The notes beneath the pieces are model-generated. The model was given only the letters and a program-made list of their open reading frames with translations. It was not told the DNA's origin and made no database searches. The translations under genes and the position numbers were made by a program. Below, piece by piece: positions 1 to 7,837 of a DNA stretch of 64,000 nt (position 1 is its first letter; each line of letters begins with the position of its first letter). Origin of the DNA: Gemmatimonadota bacterium (lineage in GTDB: Bacteria; Gemmatimonadota; Gemmatimonadetes; Gemmatimonadales; GWC2-71-9); assembly GCA_029262195.1 (NCBI GenBank), contig JAJCZX010000004.1, forward strand, positions 1-64,000, given 5' to 3'.

Positions 1-1
1 A

Positions 2-115
2 TCGGTCAAAGATCTCTCGAAACGCATCATGCGCTACATACGCAAACAGAACCAAGACCCCAGGCCCGTGAAATGGAAGTACAACAACCCCGCGCACCGA
101 ATCCAGATCGCTTAA
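2..115 (+). mobile_element. C-terminal fragment of IS630-like (DDE) transposase, cut by window edge
   Basis: An open frame enters from the left edge and stops with TAA at 113-115, giving 37 residues. Its end, with IMRYIRKQN, then PRPVKWKY, then a PAHRI tail, resembles the C-terminus of IS630-family DDE transposases as I remember them, where an Ile-x-x-Tyr-Ile-Arg helix is followed by a P-x-P/V-K/F-x-W motif. Catalytic residues lie outside the window, so intactness cannot be judged. The right inverted repeat would be expected within a few tens of bases of the stop, close to the end of the next gene at 136; I could not define it. Family assignment rests on a short stretch. Confidence 0.5.
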
Positions 116-135
116 CAATCAAACGTTACAGTCCA

Positions 136-939
136 CTAGTACCTTCTCCCGCGGCGTTTCTCCAAAACGATGTCTATACCAATAAGAACCGCCACGTTGT
201 GTTTCCACTGCTGTTGGGTTGGTGCGACTGCCAGAGCATTCGCTGGCCCCGTGAGTACGTCTCGGCGATGAAGCTGATCTCTGATTTCCCATCTAAGGTT
301 ATAGCCTGGCGCGGCGGGGATTGTGACGCCAAGAGCCAGGCCGGCCGTCGCGCGCATTGTGGAACCGTCAGGATCGATGATCAATTGCCGCTCCTGTCCG
401 AACCAGTTGCCCGACATTTCAACGGTGGATCCACCGCGGTCTGCAAACCCACCGATGACCCGAAGGTACGGCCGGGCTGGGCCTCCCAAATCGGGGCGCA
501 GAATGCCGCTGAGAATCAAATTGAGGGAGCCCGATCCCCTGGACCTCCGATCAATGCTCAGACACATATCCGCGACCGCATCTGAGAGCCCGTTGGTGGA
601 ATCAAAAACGTGTGCGCAGTTGTCGTCCTTCTTGAAACTGAAGTAGGACGCCTCAAACGACCAGCCGAGATAATTCGTTGGATAAAAGGTAATTGCCATA
701 CCCAGGGCCAGGCTTTGCCGCAGCTTCCGTCCAAGGATAATTGTATCAACACCAGTTTCCAGACCGGTGTTATTGAAAATTCCGACCCTCTGGCGATTGA
801 TGTTCCACAGAGAAGTTCCCCCCGAGATCCCCGTGAAAAGAGAAATCGAAGCCCGGGTTACCTCGGGGTCTTGCCCCACCAGCCGAGAATTGGTCAAGGG
901 AAAGACAGCGGCAAGAAATACGAGGATTTTGACGGTCAT
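136..939 (-). CDS. Exported small beta-barrel outer-membrane protein (family unnamed)
   Basis: About 267 residues from the ATG at 939, chosen because it is followed directly by a signal peptide (Lys, a hydrophobic run of about 12 residues, then a small-residue region before GQ). An upstream in-frame ATG at 984 would lengthen the n-region. The mature part has alternating short hydrophobic strands, many Gly and aromatic residues, and ends with IGIDIVLEKRRGRRY, as expected for a small beta-barrel or surface protein. It is paralogous to the product of 11715-12548: both have an LWN-x-x-RQ motif near the N-terminus, a YPTNYLG/YPSENFG strand and similarly placed Cys residues. No enzymatic motif is visible. 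It lies downstream of the hybrid histidine kinase on the same strand, 67 bases away. Confidence 0.6.
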   Translation of the reverse strand: MTVKILVFLAAVFPLTNSRLVGQDPEVTRASISLFTGISGGTSLWNINRQRVGIFNNTGLETGVDTIILGRKLRQSLALGMAITFYPTNYLGWSFEASYFSFKKDDNCAHVFDSTNGLSDAVADMCLSIDRRSRGSGSLNLILSGILRPDLGGPARPYLRVIGGFADRGGSTVEMSGNWFGQERQLIIDPDGSTMRATAGLALGVTIPAAPGYNLRWEIRDQLHRRDVLTGPANALAVAPTQQQWKHNVAVLIGIDIVLEKRRGRRY

Positions 940-1006
940 ACTAAGTGTACGCGGCCAAACGACGGTCAGTTCCCATAATCTCATTACAGTTTGGTTAAGG
1001 CGACCC

Positions 1007-3058
1007 CTACCCGTCGAGAACCTCACGGATACGCGCGCCCAGGACCGAGACGGAAACAGGCTTACGAAGAAGGAGTACTCCCTCCTGCACACCGCCCCGA
1101 CCCAACAGCTGATCATCCGGATATCCCGACATCATCATTGTCCTGGTCGAAGGAGAGATCTCCTTCATGCTCTCCAACAACCGGGGACCGCTTATGCCAC
1201 CCATTACAACATCAGTTAGCACCAGGTCAAAACTGCTCGACATTTCCTCCACCAGGGCGAGAGCCTCTTCACCGCTGGACACAGCGGTCACGCGGTAACC
1301 CAATCTCATCAGCGCTGCCCTGGTCATCTCGCGCACATCAAAGTCGTCCTCCGCTATCAGAATACTTTCGGAGCCACCTCTGATGGCCTCGGTATGCGCC
1401 TCCCCCAGGATTTCCTCGTGTCGATTAGTAACTTCGGGCAACAGGACCGTAAAAGTGGCCCCCGGGCCTTCATTTTGCTGGGCCCGAACGTACCCCCTGT
1501 GCTGCTCCACGATTCCCAGGACACTGGCCAACCCAAGGCCGGTTCCGGCTCCCGGTCCTTTGGTTGTGTAAAAGGGCTCGAAAATTTTCAGCAATTCATC
1601 CTGCTCGAACCCCATTCCGTCGTCGATAACCTGTAACATCACATACTCACCCCGGTCGACGTCCCTGCCCCACCACGTCCCCACCTCATCCGCGTTGGTC
1701 CTTCCGAGCCGCAATTCAATTCGCCCACCACCCAGCATCGCATCCCTGGCATTAAGGACCAGGTTAATCAGCACCTGATCCATTTGGGCCGCATCTGCTT
1801 CAATTAGGTACGGAGGATCACAGGGATTGAACTCGATCTCGATGTCCTCAGGTAGAGTCCTTTCGAGGAGAGGGATCAAATTGCTCACGATTCCGCACCA
1901 GCACAGTTCGCGAAGCTCGAGGTATTGTTTTCTACCAAACGCCAGTAACTGGGACACCAGCTTCCCAGCGTCGGAGGAAGCGCGCACAACCCTGTCCAGA
2001 TTGGCGCGGCGGGGATCTTCCGGTGCGAACCCATCCCGAAGGATTTCGGAAAAACCGAGGATGGGGGACAAAAGGTTATTCAAGTCGTGAGCCACTCCAC
2101 CCGCCAAACGTCCGAGCGATTCCAACTGGTGTTTGTGCCTTAACTGCTCTTCAAGTTCGACCTCCCTGGTGACATCCCGTTTCACGTCAACGTAATTGGT
2201 GATTACGTTGTCCGGGTTGGTGACCGGGGAAATGGTAGATTCGTGAATGACAAGAGCTCCATCCTTTCTTCTGTTCACAAATCGCCCCACCCACACGTCT
2301 CCTGCCTCGAGAGTCTTCCACAGTTTCTCATAAAAAGAGGCATCGTGTTCGCCGCTGTGAAGAATCGAAGTAGATTTTCCGATCGCTTCGTCAGCAGAAA
2401 ACCCCGTAAGTTTTTCAAAAGCTGGGTTTACATACTGAATTACCCCCGTCGAATCCGTAATCGTGATTACGTCGCTTGATTGTTCGATGGCTTTTTCGAG
2501 CCTCATTCGGGTCGCCTCGGCCTGCCGTTTTTCGCTAACGTCCGTCACAAGGGCCATCATCAATTCCCGGCCATCAATATTGAGAATCGAACCCGACATC
2601 TCGGCGGGAATGCAATCCCCCGACTTCGTCGTGCAGCTTAGCTCGTCAGAAAAGGCAGCACCCTCATTGAAAACCTGCTCTGAAAAACCCCTGAGCTTTT
2701 CCATTTCCCCCGGGTGGATCTTGCTAATCGATGTGTGTATCAACTCAGCCAGGGAATAACCCAACAATCGAGCAGCGGTTTCGTTGGCGTCAACGATCTG
2801 GTCGGATGAAGGGTCAATCAGAAAAACGGATACTTTAGACGCGTCGAAAGCGCCAAGCCAACGTTTGTTTCCGTTGGCATGGGACGGCTCCATGCCCGGG
2901 ATCGAGGAAAGATGGTCCCCGGATCGGCGTCGAGAGTTTGCCAGGGCCGCCTCGAGAGTTGCAACGCGCTTTCTGAGTCGTTGGAGTTCGGATTCCTGTT
3001 TCGGCGAATTTTTGTCTTCCAATTTGTTGGCACCCTCCGGTAGACCAGCCAGCCTCAA
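1007..3058 (-). CDS. PAS-PAS hybrid sensor histidine kinase with C-terminal receiver
   Basis: 683 residues, no membrane segment, so probably a cytoplasmic sensor. Order: short coiled coil (about 15-45); PAS 1 (about 65-178) with VDANETAARLLGYS; PAS 2 (about 187-300) with NPAFEKLTGFS and a PAC-like tail; HisKA with H-box GGVAHDLNN (His near 324), typical of NtrB-like kinases with an HDLNN rather than HE motif; HATPase with N-box LVLNARDAM, G1 DDGMGF, F-box IFEPFYTTK and G2 GTGLGL; receiver from about 565 with acidic pair EDD, acceptor in LTDVVM and a conserved Lys in LRKP. Phosphate may therefore pass internally from His to Asp. The input ligand cannot be read from the sequence. No DNA-binding partner is adjacent. 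Confidence 0.9.
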   Translation of the reverse strand: MRLAGLPEGANKLEDKNSPKQESELQRLRKRVATLEAALANSRRRSGDHLSSIPGMEPSHANGNKRWLGAFDASKVSVFLIDPSSDQIVDANETAARLLGYSLAELIHTSISKIHPGEMEKLRGFSEQVFNEGAAFSDELSCTTKSGDCIPAEMSGSILNIDGRELMMALVTDVSEKRQAEATRMRLEKAIEQSSDVITITDSTGVIQYVNPAFEKLTGFSADEAIGKSTSILHSGEHDASFYEKLWKTLEAGDVWVGRFVNRRKDGALVIHESTISPVTNPDNVITNYVDVKRDVTREVELEEQLRHKHQLESLGRLAGGVAHDLNNLLSPILGFSEILRDGFAPEDPRRANLDRVVRASSDAGKLVSQLLAFGRKQYLELRELCWCGIVSNLIPLLERTLPEDIEIEFNPCDPPYLIEADAAQMDQVLINLVLNARDAMLGGGRIELRLGRTNADEVGTWWGRDVDRGEYVMLQVIDDGMGFEQDELLKIFEPFYTTKGPGAGTGLGLASVLGIVEQHRGYVRAQQNEGPGATFTVLLPEVTNRHEEILGEAHTEAIRGGSESILIAEDDFDVREMTRAALMRLGYRVTAVSSGEEALALVEEMSSSFDLVLTDVVMGGISGPRLLESMKEISPSTRTMMMSGYPDDQLLGRGGVQEGVLLLRKPVSVSVLGARIREVLDG

Positions 3059-3214
3059 TATATGGATTTAATGAAAGGTCTTCACCGCTAATACGCTAGA
3101 CGAAGCGGGCTCCTCCGGCACTCGGCTCACGCCTTTAGGGGAACACAAGCGGTACCCTATGTGTTTTAGTCTCATTGCTAGTATACTTTTTTTTCGCATA
3201 AGGAGCGAAGGTTC

Positions 3215-3694
3215 ATGAAACCCACAAAACACGGGTGGCCCCTCACAGTCATAACCGCACTGGGCCTGCTTTTGGTTTCCGGCGGGATCGTACAGGTAGC
3301 TGTTGCTCAGGGAACGGGCGACGAAGCCGAGATCACGGCGGTAGTTGAACAGCTTTCGACCGGGATAAAAATGCAAGACGCCGAGATGATCTTGAGCGTT
3401 CTGGAAAACCCGAACGTACCGGCTTTTATCTCCCACAATGGTTATTCCGAGGGCAGCGACGATCCTAGAATGACAACGGGTGGGGAGCTGGCACAGATGA
3501 ACGCCAACATGGTTCAGCCCGGCGAAAAAAAGTTTTCCAACATCGCCATCGACATCTCAAACGGTGTCGCCACAATGCGGGCAGATTACGAATTCGTCAT
3601 GAACGGGGCCGCAGTTAACACCGGTACCGAAATGTGGACACTCATCAAAAAGCAAGACGGGTGGAGAATCGTCTCAATGGTCTTCACGATGTAG
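3215..3694 (+). CDS. Exported SnoaL/NTF2-like protein (DUF4440 type)
   Basis: 159 residues. The start ATG at 3215 has a good ribosome site (AAGGAGCG about 8 bases upstream) and a clear signal peptide: charged n-region, hydrophobic core ALGLLLVSGGI, cleavage after VAVAQ. The mature part has the pattern of an NTF2-like cone fold: a first helix (EITAVVEQLSTGIKMQDAEMI), a beta hairpin, and the closing strands MWTLIKKQDGWRIVSMVF, typical of DUF4440/SnoaL-like proteins. These proteins bind small ligands or act as pocket domains; the substrate is not predictable. Its stop lies only 7 bases from the convergent DUF819 gene. Confidence 0.75.
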   Translation: MKPTKHGWPLTVITALGLLLVSGGIVQVAVAQGTGDEAEITAVVEQLSTGIKMQDAEMILSVLENPNVPAFISHNGYSEGSDDPRMTTGGELAQMNANMVQPGEKKFSNIAIDISNGVATMRADYEFVMNGAAVNTGTEMWTLIKKQDGWRIVSMVFTM

Positions 3695-3701
3695 AGTTTG
3701 A

Positions 3702-4949
3702 TCAGGGCGCCACAATCCTCATCAACTGTCCGGTTAACCAGGCTCCGTAGGTCCCCAAGGCATACCCGAGAACCGCAAGTAGCACTCCTACTGGCGCAAG
3801 TGACGGATGAAACGCCGACGCGACAACGGGGGCCGATGCCGCCCCCCCGACGTTGGCCTGACTGCCCACAGCCATGTAGAACATCGGGGCTTTGATTACG
3901 CGAGCCATTACGATGAGCGAGATCGAGTGGAACCCTATCCAGAGCCCTCCGACGACGAACAAACCGGGTCGGTCGAGCACTGCGGAGATATCCATGTTCA
4001 GGCCGATACTGGCGATGAGAACGTAGAGCATGGCGGATCCCACCTTTGACGCTCCCGCGCCTTCAAGGCTTTTGACGGGTGTGAACGAAAGAATCAATCC
4101 TCCGGTTGTCGCGATCACAACCAGCCAGAAGAACTGACTTGTAAGACTAAACCGGGCCAAAGCGGGGGCCGTCTCAGCCAACCACGGAGCTAGCCAGTCC
4201 GCGGCCATGTGACTGAACCCTGTGACCCCGAAGCCAACCGCCAGGATCAACATGAAATCGGTTAGATTCGGAATCCGTGCGTGCTTCTTTTGGAATTCTT
4301 CTACTTTGGTCTGGAGAGCACCTATGGCAGACGTATCAGCCCCCATCCATTTATCAATTTTTTCTGTGTTCGCAGCGATGTAAAGGAGAACCGCCATCCA
4401 GAGGTTGGCGACAATGACGTCGACGGCGACCATGGCAGAGAAGACCTGGTCTCCGACCTCGTAGACCTCCTTCATCGCTGCCTGATTGGCTCCCCCTCCA
4501 ATCCAGCTGCCCGCAACCGTAGTCAAACCGCGCCAAACCGCGTCTGGACCGGCTCCCCCCACAGTCTCCGGACTGACCAATGACACCAGGATGATGGCGA
4601 GAGGCCCACCAATGATGATGCTGACCGTTCCCGTCAAAAACATGATCAGAGCTTTGGGACCAAGCCGTACAATGGAATCCAAATCGATGCTTAACGTGAG
4701 CAGAACCAACGTAGACGGGAGCAGGTACCTCGACGAAACGAAGTACATACGCGACTGCTCGGGCTCGACGATTCCGAAGGTATTCAAAAGCGACGGGATG
4801 AAGTAGCACAGAAGAATGACCGGAACGTATGTGAAGAAATTTTGGAAAGCCGGGATTTTGCTACCTGCGGCCCAGAAGATGGCGCCAAGTATGACGGCAA
4901 GGAGGCCCAGGACAGCGGCATCATTAGTAATCAGAGCAGTTGATTCCAT
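3702..4949 (-). CDS. DUF819 family multi-pass membrane protein
   Basis: 415 residues with about 10-12 hydrophobic helices. It matches the DUF819 (YjcL-like) family by the pattern SSRYLLPSTLVLLTLSIDL, the GSWIGGGANQAAM segment and the near-C-terminal ANVGGAASAPVVA motif; the two GG(A)-rich re-entrant-like segments resemble those of secondary transporters. A cytoplasmic loop (about 200-230, charged, containing VEEFQKKHARIP) separates two halves. The substrate is unknown for the family. Divergent from the poly-Lys protein gene at 5288, separated by 338 bases that contain an inverted repeat at 5024-5058. Confidence 0.85.
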   Translation of the reverse strand: MESTALITNDAAVLGLLAVILGAIFWAAGSKIPAFQNFFTYVPVILLCYFIPSLLNTFGIVEPEQSRMYFVSSRYLLPSTLVLLTLSIDLDSIVRLGPKALIMFLTGTVSIIIGGPLAIILVSLVSPETVGGAGPDAVWRGLTTVAGSWIGGGANQAAMKEVYEVGDQVFSAMVAVDVIVANLWMAVLLYIAANTEKIDKWMGADTSAIGALQTKVEEFQKKHARIPNLTDFMLILAVGFGVTGFSHMAADWLAPWLAETAPALARFSLTSQFFWLVVIATTGGLILSFTPVKSLEGAGASKVGSAMLYVLIASIGLNMDISAVLDRPGLFVVGGLWIGFHSISLIVMARVIKAPMFYMAVGSQANVGGAASAPVVASAFHPSLAPVGVLLAVLGYALGTYGAWLTGQLMRIVAP

Positions 4950-5287
4950 TAGTTTGATTCTTTTGAGTTAAAAAACGCTGGGAAACTAGCCCAAGATCAC
5001 GGCCAAGGACAGAGCCCCACACATAAGTTATCTTAACCTCTTATAGTTCCATAACTTACGGTCACGTAAACACTCACAACCCTAACACCACACGAACCGC
5101 CGACCACACCATTCGTCACCACGGCCTGGCGAGAATCAAAATAAACTTGGAAGAAGTACCGCTGCCTACGTGCGCCGTACCCGACACTTATCACTGGGTT
5201 TTTGGCCAGTGGAATTCCGATGGCGGTTTCGTTTCACACACAACGGGCCAGCTGAAACATTGGGCCGGAGGCTCGGGTAAGACCGCA
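4950..5287. other. Intergenic region between DUF819 gene and poly-Lys protein gene
   Basis: 338 bases between divergent starts. The left part (4950-5110) is relatively AT-rich, has no convincing reading frame and holds the inverted repeat at 5024-5058. The right part (5147-5287) is open in frame with the following gene and would add 47 residues (rich in Trp, His and Gly) if translation began at 5147; I do not favour that start because the downstream ATG at 5288 begins a recognisable compact protein. Both promoters should lie here. Confidence 0.5.
5024..5058. promoter_or_regulatory. 8-bp inverted repeat, possible operator upstream of DUF819 gene
   Basis: TAAGTTAT at 5024-5031 and its exact reverse complement ATAACTTA at 5051-5058, separated by 19 bases. 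It lies 75-109 bases upstream of the DUF819 start in an AT-rich patch likely to contain promoter elements. The half-site spacing would suit a dimeric regulator, but no regulator is encoded beside it. Confidence 0.3.
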
Positions 5288-5716
5288 ATGTTTTTTAAGA
5301 AGAAGAAAAAGAAAAAAAAGGAACCCCGCAAAATGCTGAGGGGGGCAGTCAAGGTTGGCGGCGTTGACTGGCAGGTCAGGGAAGAAAAAAGGGGCGGGGA
5401 ACAAAGTCAGATTTTGATTCTGGAGCGTGACGATGGTCGTATGACGATGCACGTACGGCCCCTGCCCGGAACTGAAGCGTCCACGCTGGACCAGGTCGCT
5501 GAGTTGGCCACCGACCCTACATACCGGTTTCTTGTTGACGAAGAGGACCGACGCTGGGAGGCCCGAATCCTGGTTACATCCGAACCTGGAGAACAACCTC
5601 GCCAACTGATCAAGTTCATCTCTGGAACCGATGTTTATGAAAGCTCTTACCCGATCGACAAGGGACTGGGAATAGTGACGGACGCCGAGCTCCTGGGAAT
5701 CCTCAAAAACGCGTAG
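5288..5716 (+). CDS. Hypothetical cytoplasmic protein with N-terminal poly-lysine tract
   Basis: 142 residues from the ATG at 5288; a longer frame from 5147 is possible. The protein opens MFF followed by eight Lys codons and then EPRKML. The rest is soluble, acidic-basic mixed, with short strands (AVKVGGVDWQVREEK, SQILILERDDGRMTMHVRP, RWEARILVTS, QLIKFISGTDVYESSYPI) that suggest a small beta-rich domain. No family recognised. The Lys tract is encoded by mixed AAG/AAA ending in a run of eight A, a potential slippage site. A GGAGG-like site lies about 16 bases upstream, further than usual. Stop is 44 bases from the convergent kinase gene. Confidence 0.65.
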   Translation: MFFKKKKKKKKEPRKMLRGAVKVGGVDWQVREEKRGGEQSQILILERDDGRMTMHVRPLPGTEASTLDQVAELATDPTYRFLVDEEDRRWEARILVTSEPGEQPRQLIKFISGTDVYESSYPIDKGLGIVTDAELLGILKNA

Positions 5717-5760
5717 CGCCGGCAGCGCGCCATTCCCGCCGACGTGTATTGGACCCCAGC

Positions 5761-7797
5761 TTAGTCGCGCAACGTGATTTCCACAGCACCCGACAGGGCA
5801 TCGACCTCCCTGACAGGAACCTCGATCTCATCGTAGCGCCCACCGTAAGGGGTGGAGACATCATAAACCCGCAAAACGGTGTTCACTGACAGGGGATAAT
5901 ACCCTATACGCGCTGCTCGCTGACCAGCGGGGACCACACAGTTACAACGAACATCACCGTCGGCCCCCGAAACAAGAACCACAACATCCCGACTGGAAAA
6001 ATTGTCGATGATCGGCGAGAACAACCTCGCTTCGCCCACCGTCGCGCTAACCACATATTGTCTGGAACCGGCGGATTCCGCTCCGGCCGACAGCTCGCCT
6101 GAGAACTCGCCACCCATTACCTGTCCTCCGGAGGATATCGACCTGACCAATCTCCAGGACAAAGACGAGCCAATGTTGCCTGTGAGAGGTAGACTCCCCG
6201 TCCCTGACGCCGAGATGTTCATTTCGACCTCGCCATCCACAAGGAATTCGACGTCGTCCAGCAAGGAGTTCGTTACCACAATCTGGTTGGCAGAATTACC
6301 GATCACGCCCGCAGTCCTGGCTGCGATCGGATTCCATATCTTTCGGTAAAATGCCTGAAGTCCAGAGGGACCAACGCCATTGAGGGCCGCCGCTCCCCCT
6401 CCGACGAAAGCCAACGCCAAAACGATCAATGTACCGAGAAGCTTAAGGGAACCTGAGGAGGCAGTCTCAGGATCGTCGGTCTGTATTCTTTGAGGGCGGT
6501 CACCCGCCATCGTCCCGGTTATCCCAACAGGTTGAGCTTCCGGAGACGAATCCTCGGCGACCGCCTCTACCTCGGGAGCACTTTCTTTGTCACCGGCAGC
6601 GTTTACTTCCGCCAGCGTTTCAAGGACCACAGCTGGCGGTTCAGGCTCAACCTCTGGAGCGATATCCGGAATAATATCGCCCGCGGGTTCGACCGGGACC
6701 ATTGGTTCGGGGTTGCTGGCTGGAGGCGTGTACCGGAACATCTCATCGTCATCAAGGCCGCTCCCCTGGACAATGACCCCACCGAGAATGTCCTCGACTG
6801 ATTCGGATGCTCGATTAGCTTCCCGGGACTCGAGGGCATCCAACATTTCCTGAGCGGTTTGATAGCGGTCGGATGGTTTCTTGGCTAGCGCCTTTAGGAT
6901 GACACCCGAAATCCAAGGTTCAACATCGGCGTCTACGTCGGCGGGGTTCGGTGGATCGTCGGCTATGTGCATCCCGACAATCTCCTGCGACGTTTCACCG
7001 TCAAACGGCTTTCGACCCGTAACCATCTCGTAAAGCATCACGCCGAACGAGTAAAGATCCGAACGACCATCGATAGAATCGCCGAGAGTTTGTTCCGGGC
7101 TCATGTAGTGCGGGGTACCAACAGCGAACCCGGCCTGTGTCATGTTCGACGCGCGTTTGGGATCGAGAGCCTTGGCGATCCCAAAGTCGACCAACAGTGC
7201 CCTACCCGTGCTCCCCTCTATCATGACGTTGTCTGGTTTGATGTCTCGATGAACAAGATCATCGGAATGAGCGTGCGCCAGGGCCTCCAGAACCGGTTGT
7301 GCGATTTTGAGCGCCGCGTCCATCGGCATCTTGCCCCGGCCGATCACTTCTTTGAGCGACTCGCCCTCCACAAACGGCATGACGTAAAACGCGAGGTCCT
7401 CGGCATCCCCCACAAAGTGAATCGGCAGGATATTGGGATGGTTTAGGCGGGCTACAGTCTTAGCTTCGTGACGAAAGCGTTCAATCGTGCCGGGTGACGA
7501 CGCCACGTCCAGATGCATGACCTTCGCCGCCAGGCGTCTCTCCAGATTGTGGTCCCAAATCTCATAGACTGCCGCAAACCCTCCCCTCCCAACGACATTC
7601 CATACCTCATAATTTTTGCCGAGTGAACGAGTCAGACGACCGTGCACTGCTTCGGGCATCGAATCGGCCGCGGAAGGGATGAAAGAGACTGTCTTCGATT
7701 CAACCCCTAAGGCGGTTGGGGCAGCAGAGCCGCATTGAGGGCAATGAGCGGCATCTTCTGGCAGGACCGTTTGGCACTGGGAGCAGGGTTGGGCCAT
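5761..7797 (-). CDS. Membrane-anchored Ser/Thr protein kinase with N-terminal zinc ribbon
   Basis: 678 residues. N-terminal zinc ribbon with CxxC pairs at Cys5/8 and Cys19/22; kinase domain about 63-325 with glycine loop VGRGGF (70-74), catalytic Lys92, HRDIKPDN (183-190), DFG (204-206), GTPHYMSPEQ activation segment end, so catalytically complete. A Pro/Glu-rich acidic linker (350-440) leads to one transmembrane helix (about 451-472) and a C-terminal extracytoplasmic domain of about 200 residues rich in beta strands, with Cys in RCNCVV. The topology resembles PknB-type receptors (cytoplasmic kinase, outside sensor), but the outer domain has no PASTA repeats. It starts 40 bases downstream of the kinase-permease fusion end on the same strand, so the two may be co-transcribed. 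Confidence 0.9.
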   Translation of the reverse strand: MAQPCSQCQTVLPEDAAHCPQCGSAAPTALGVESKTVSFIPSAADSMPEAVHGRLTRSLGKNYEVWNVVGRGGFAAVYEIWDHNLERRLAAKVMHLDVASSPGTIERFRHEAKTVARLNHPNILPIHFVGDAEDLAFYVMPFVEGESLKEVIGRGKMPMDAALKIAQPVLEALAHAHSDDLVHRDIKPDNVMIEGSTGRALLVDFGIAKALDPKRASNMTQAGFAVGTPHYMSPEQTLGDSIDGRSDLYSFGVMLYEMVTGRKPFDGETSQEIVGMHIADDPPNPADVDADVEPWISGVILKALAKKPSDRYQTAQEMLDALESREANRASESVEDILGGVIVQGSGLDDDEMFRYTPPASNPEPMVPVEPAGDIIPDIAPEVEPEPPAVVLETLAEVNAAGDKESAPEVEAVAEDSSPEAQPVGITGTMAGDRPQRIQTDDPETASSGSLKLLGTLIVLALAFVGGGAAALNGVGPSGLQAFYRKIWNPIAARTAGVIGNSANQIVVTNSLLDDVEFLVDGEVEMNISASGTGSLPLTGNIGSSLSWRLVRSISSGGQVMGGEFSGELSAGAESAGSRQYVVSATVGEARLFSPIIDNFSSRDVVVLVSGADGDVRCNCVVPAGQRAARIGYYPLSVNTVLRVYDVSTPYGGRYDEIEVPVREVDALSGAVEITLRD

Positions 7798-7837
7798 GCG
7801 GAATAGAATACCGCACGGCCCATTTTTGCGGTAGAGG

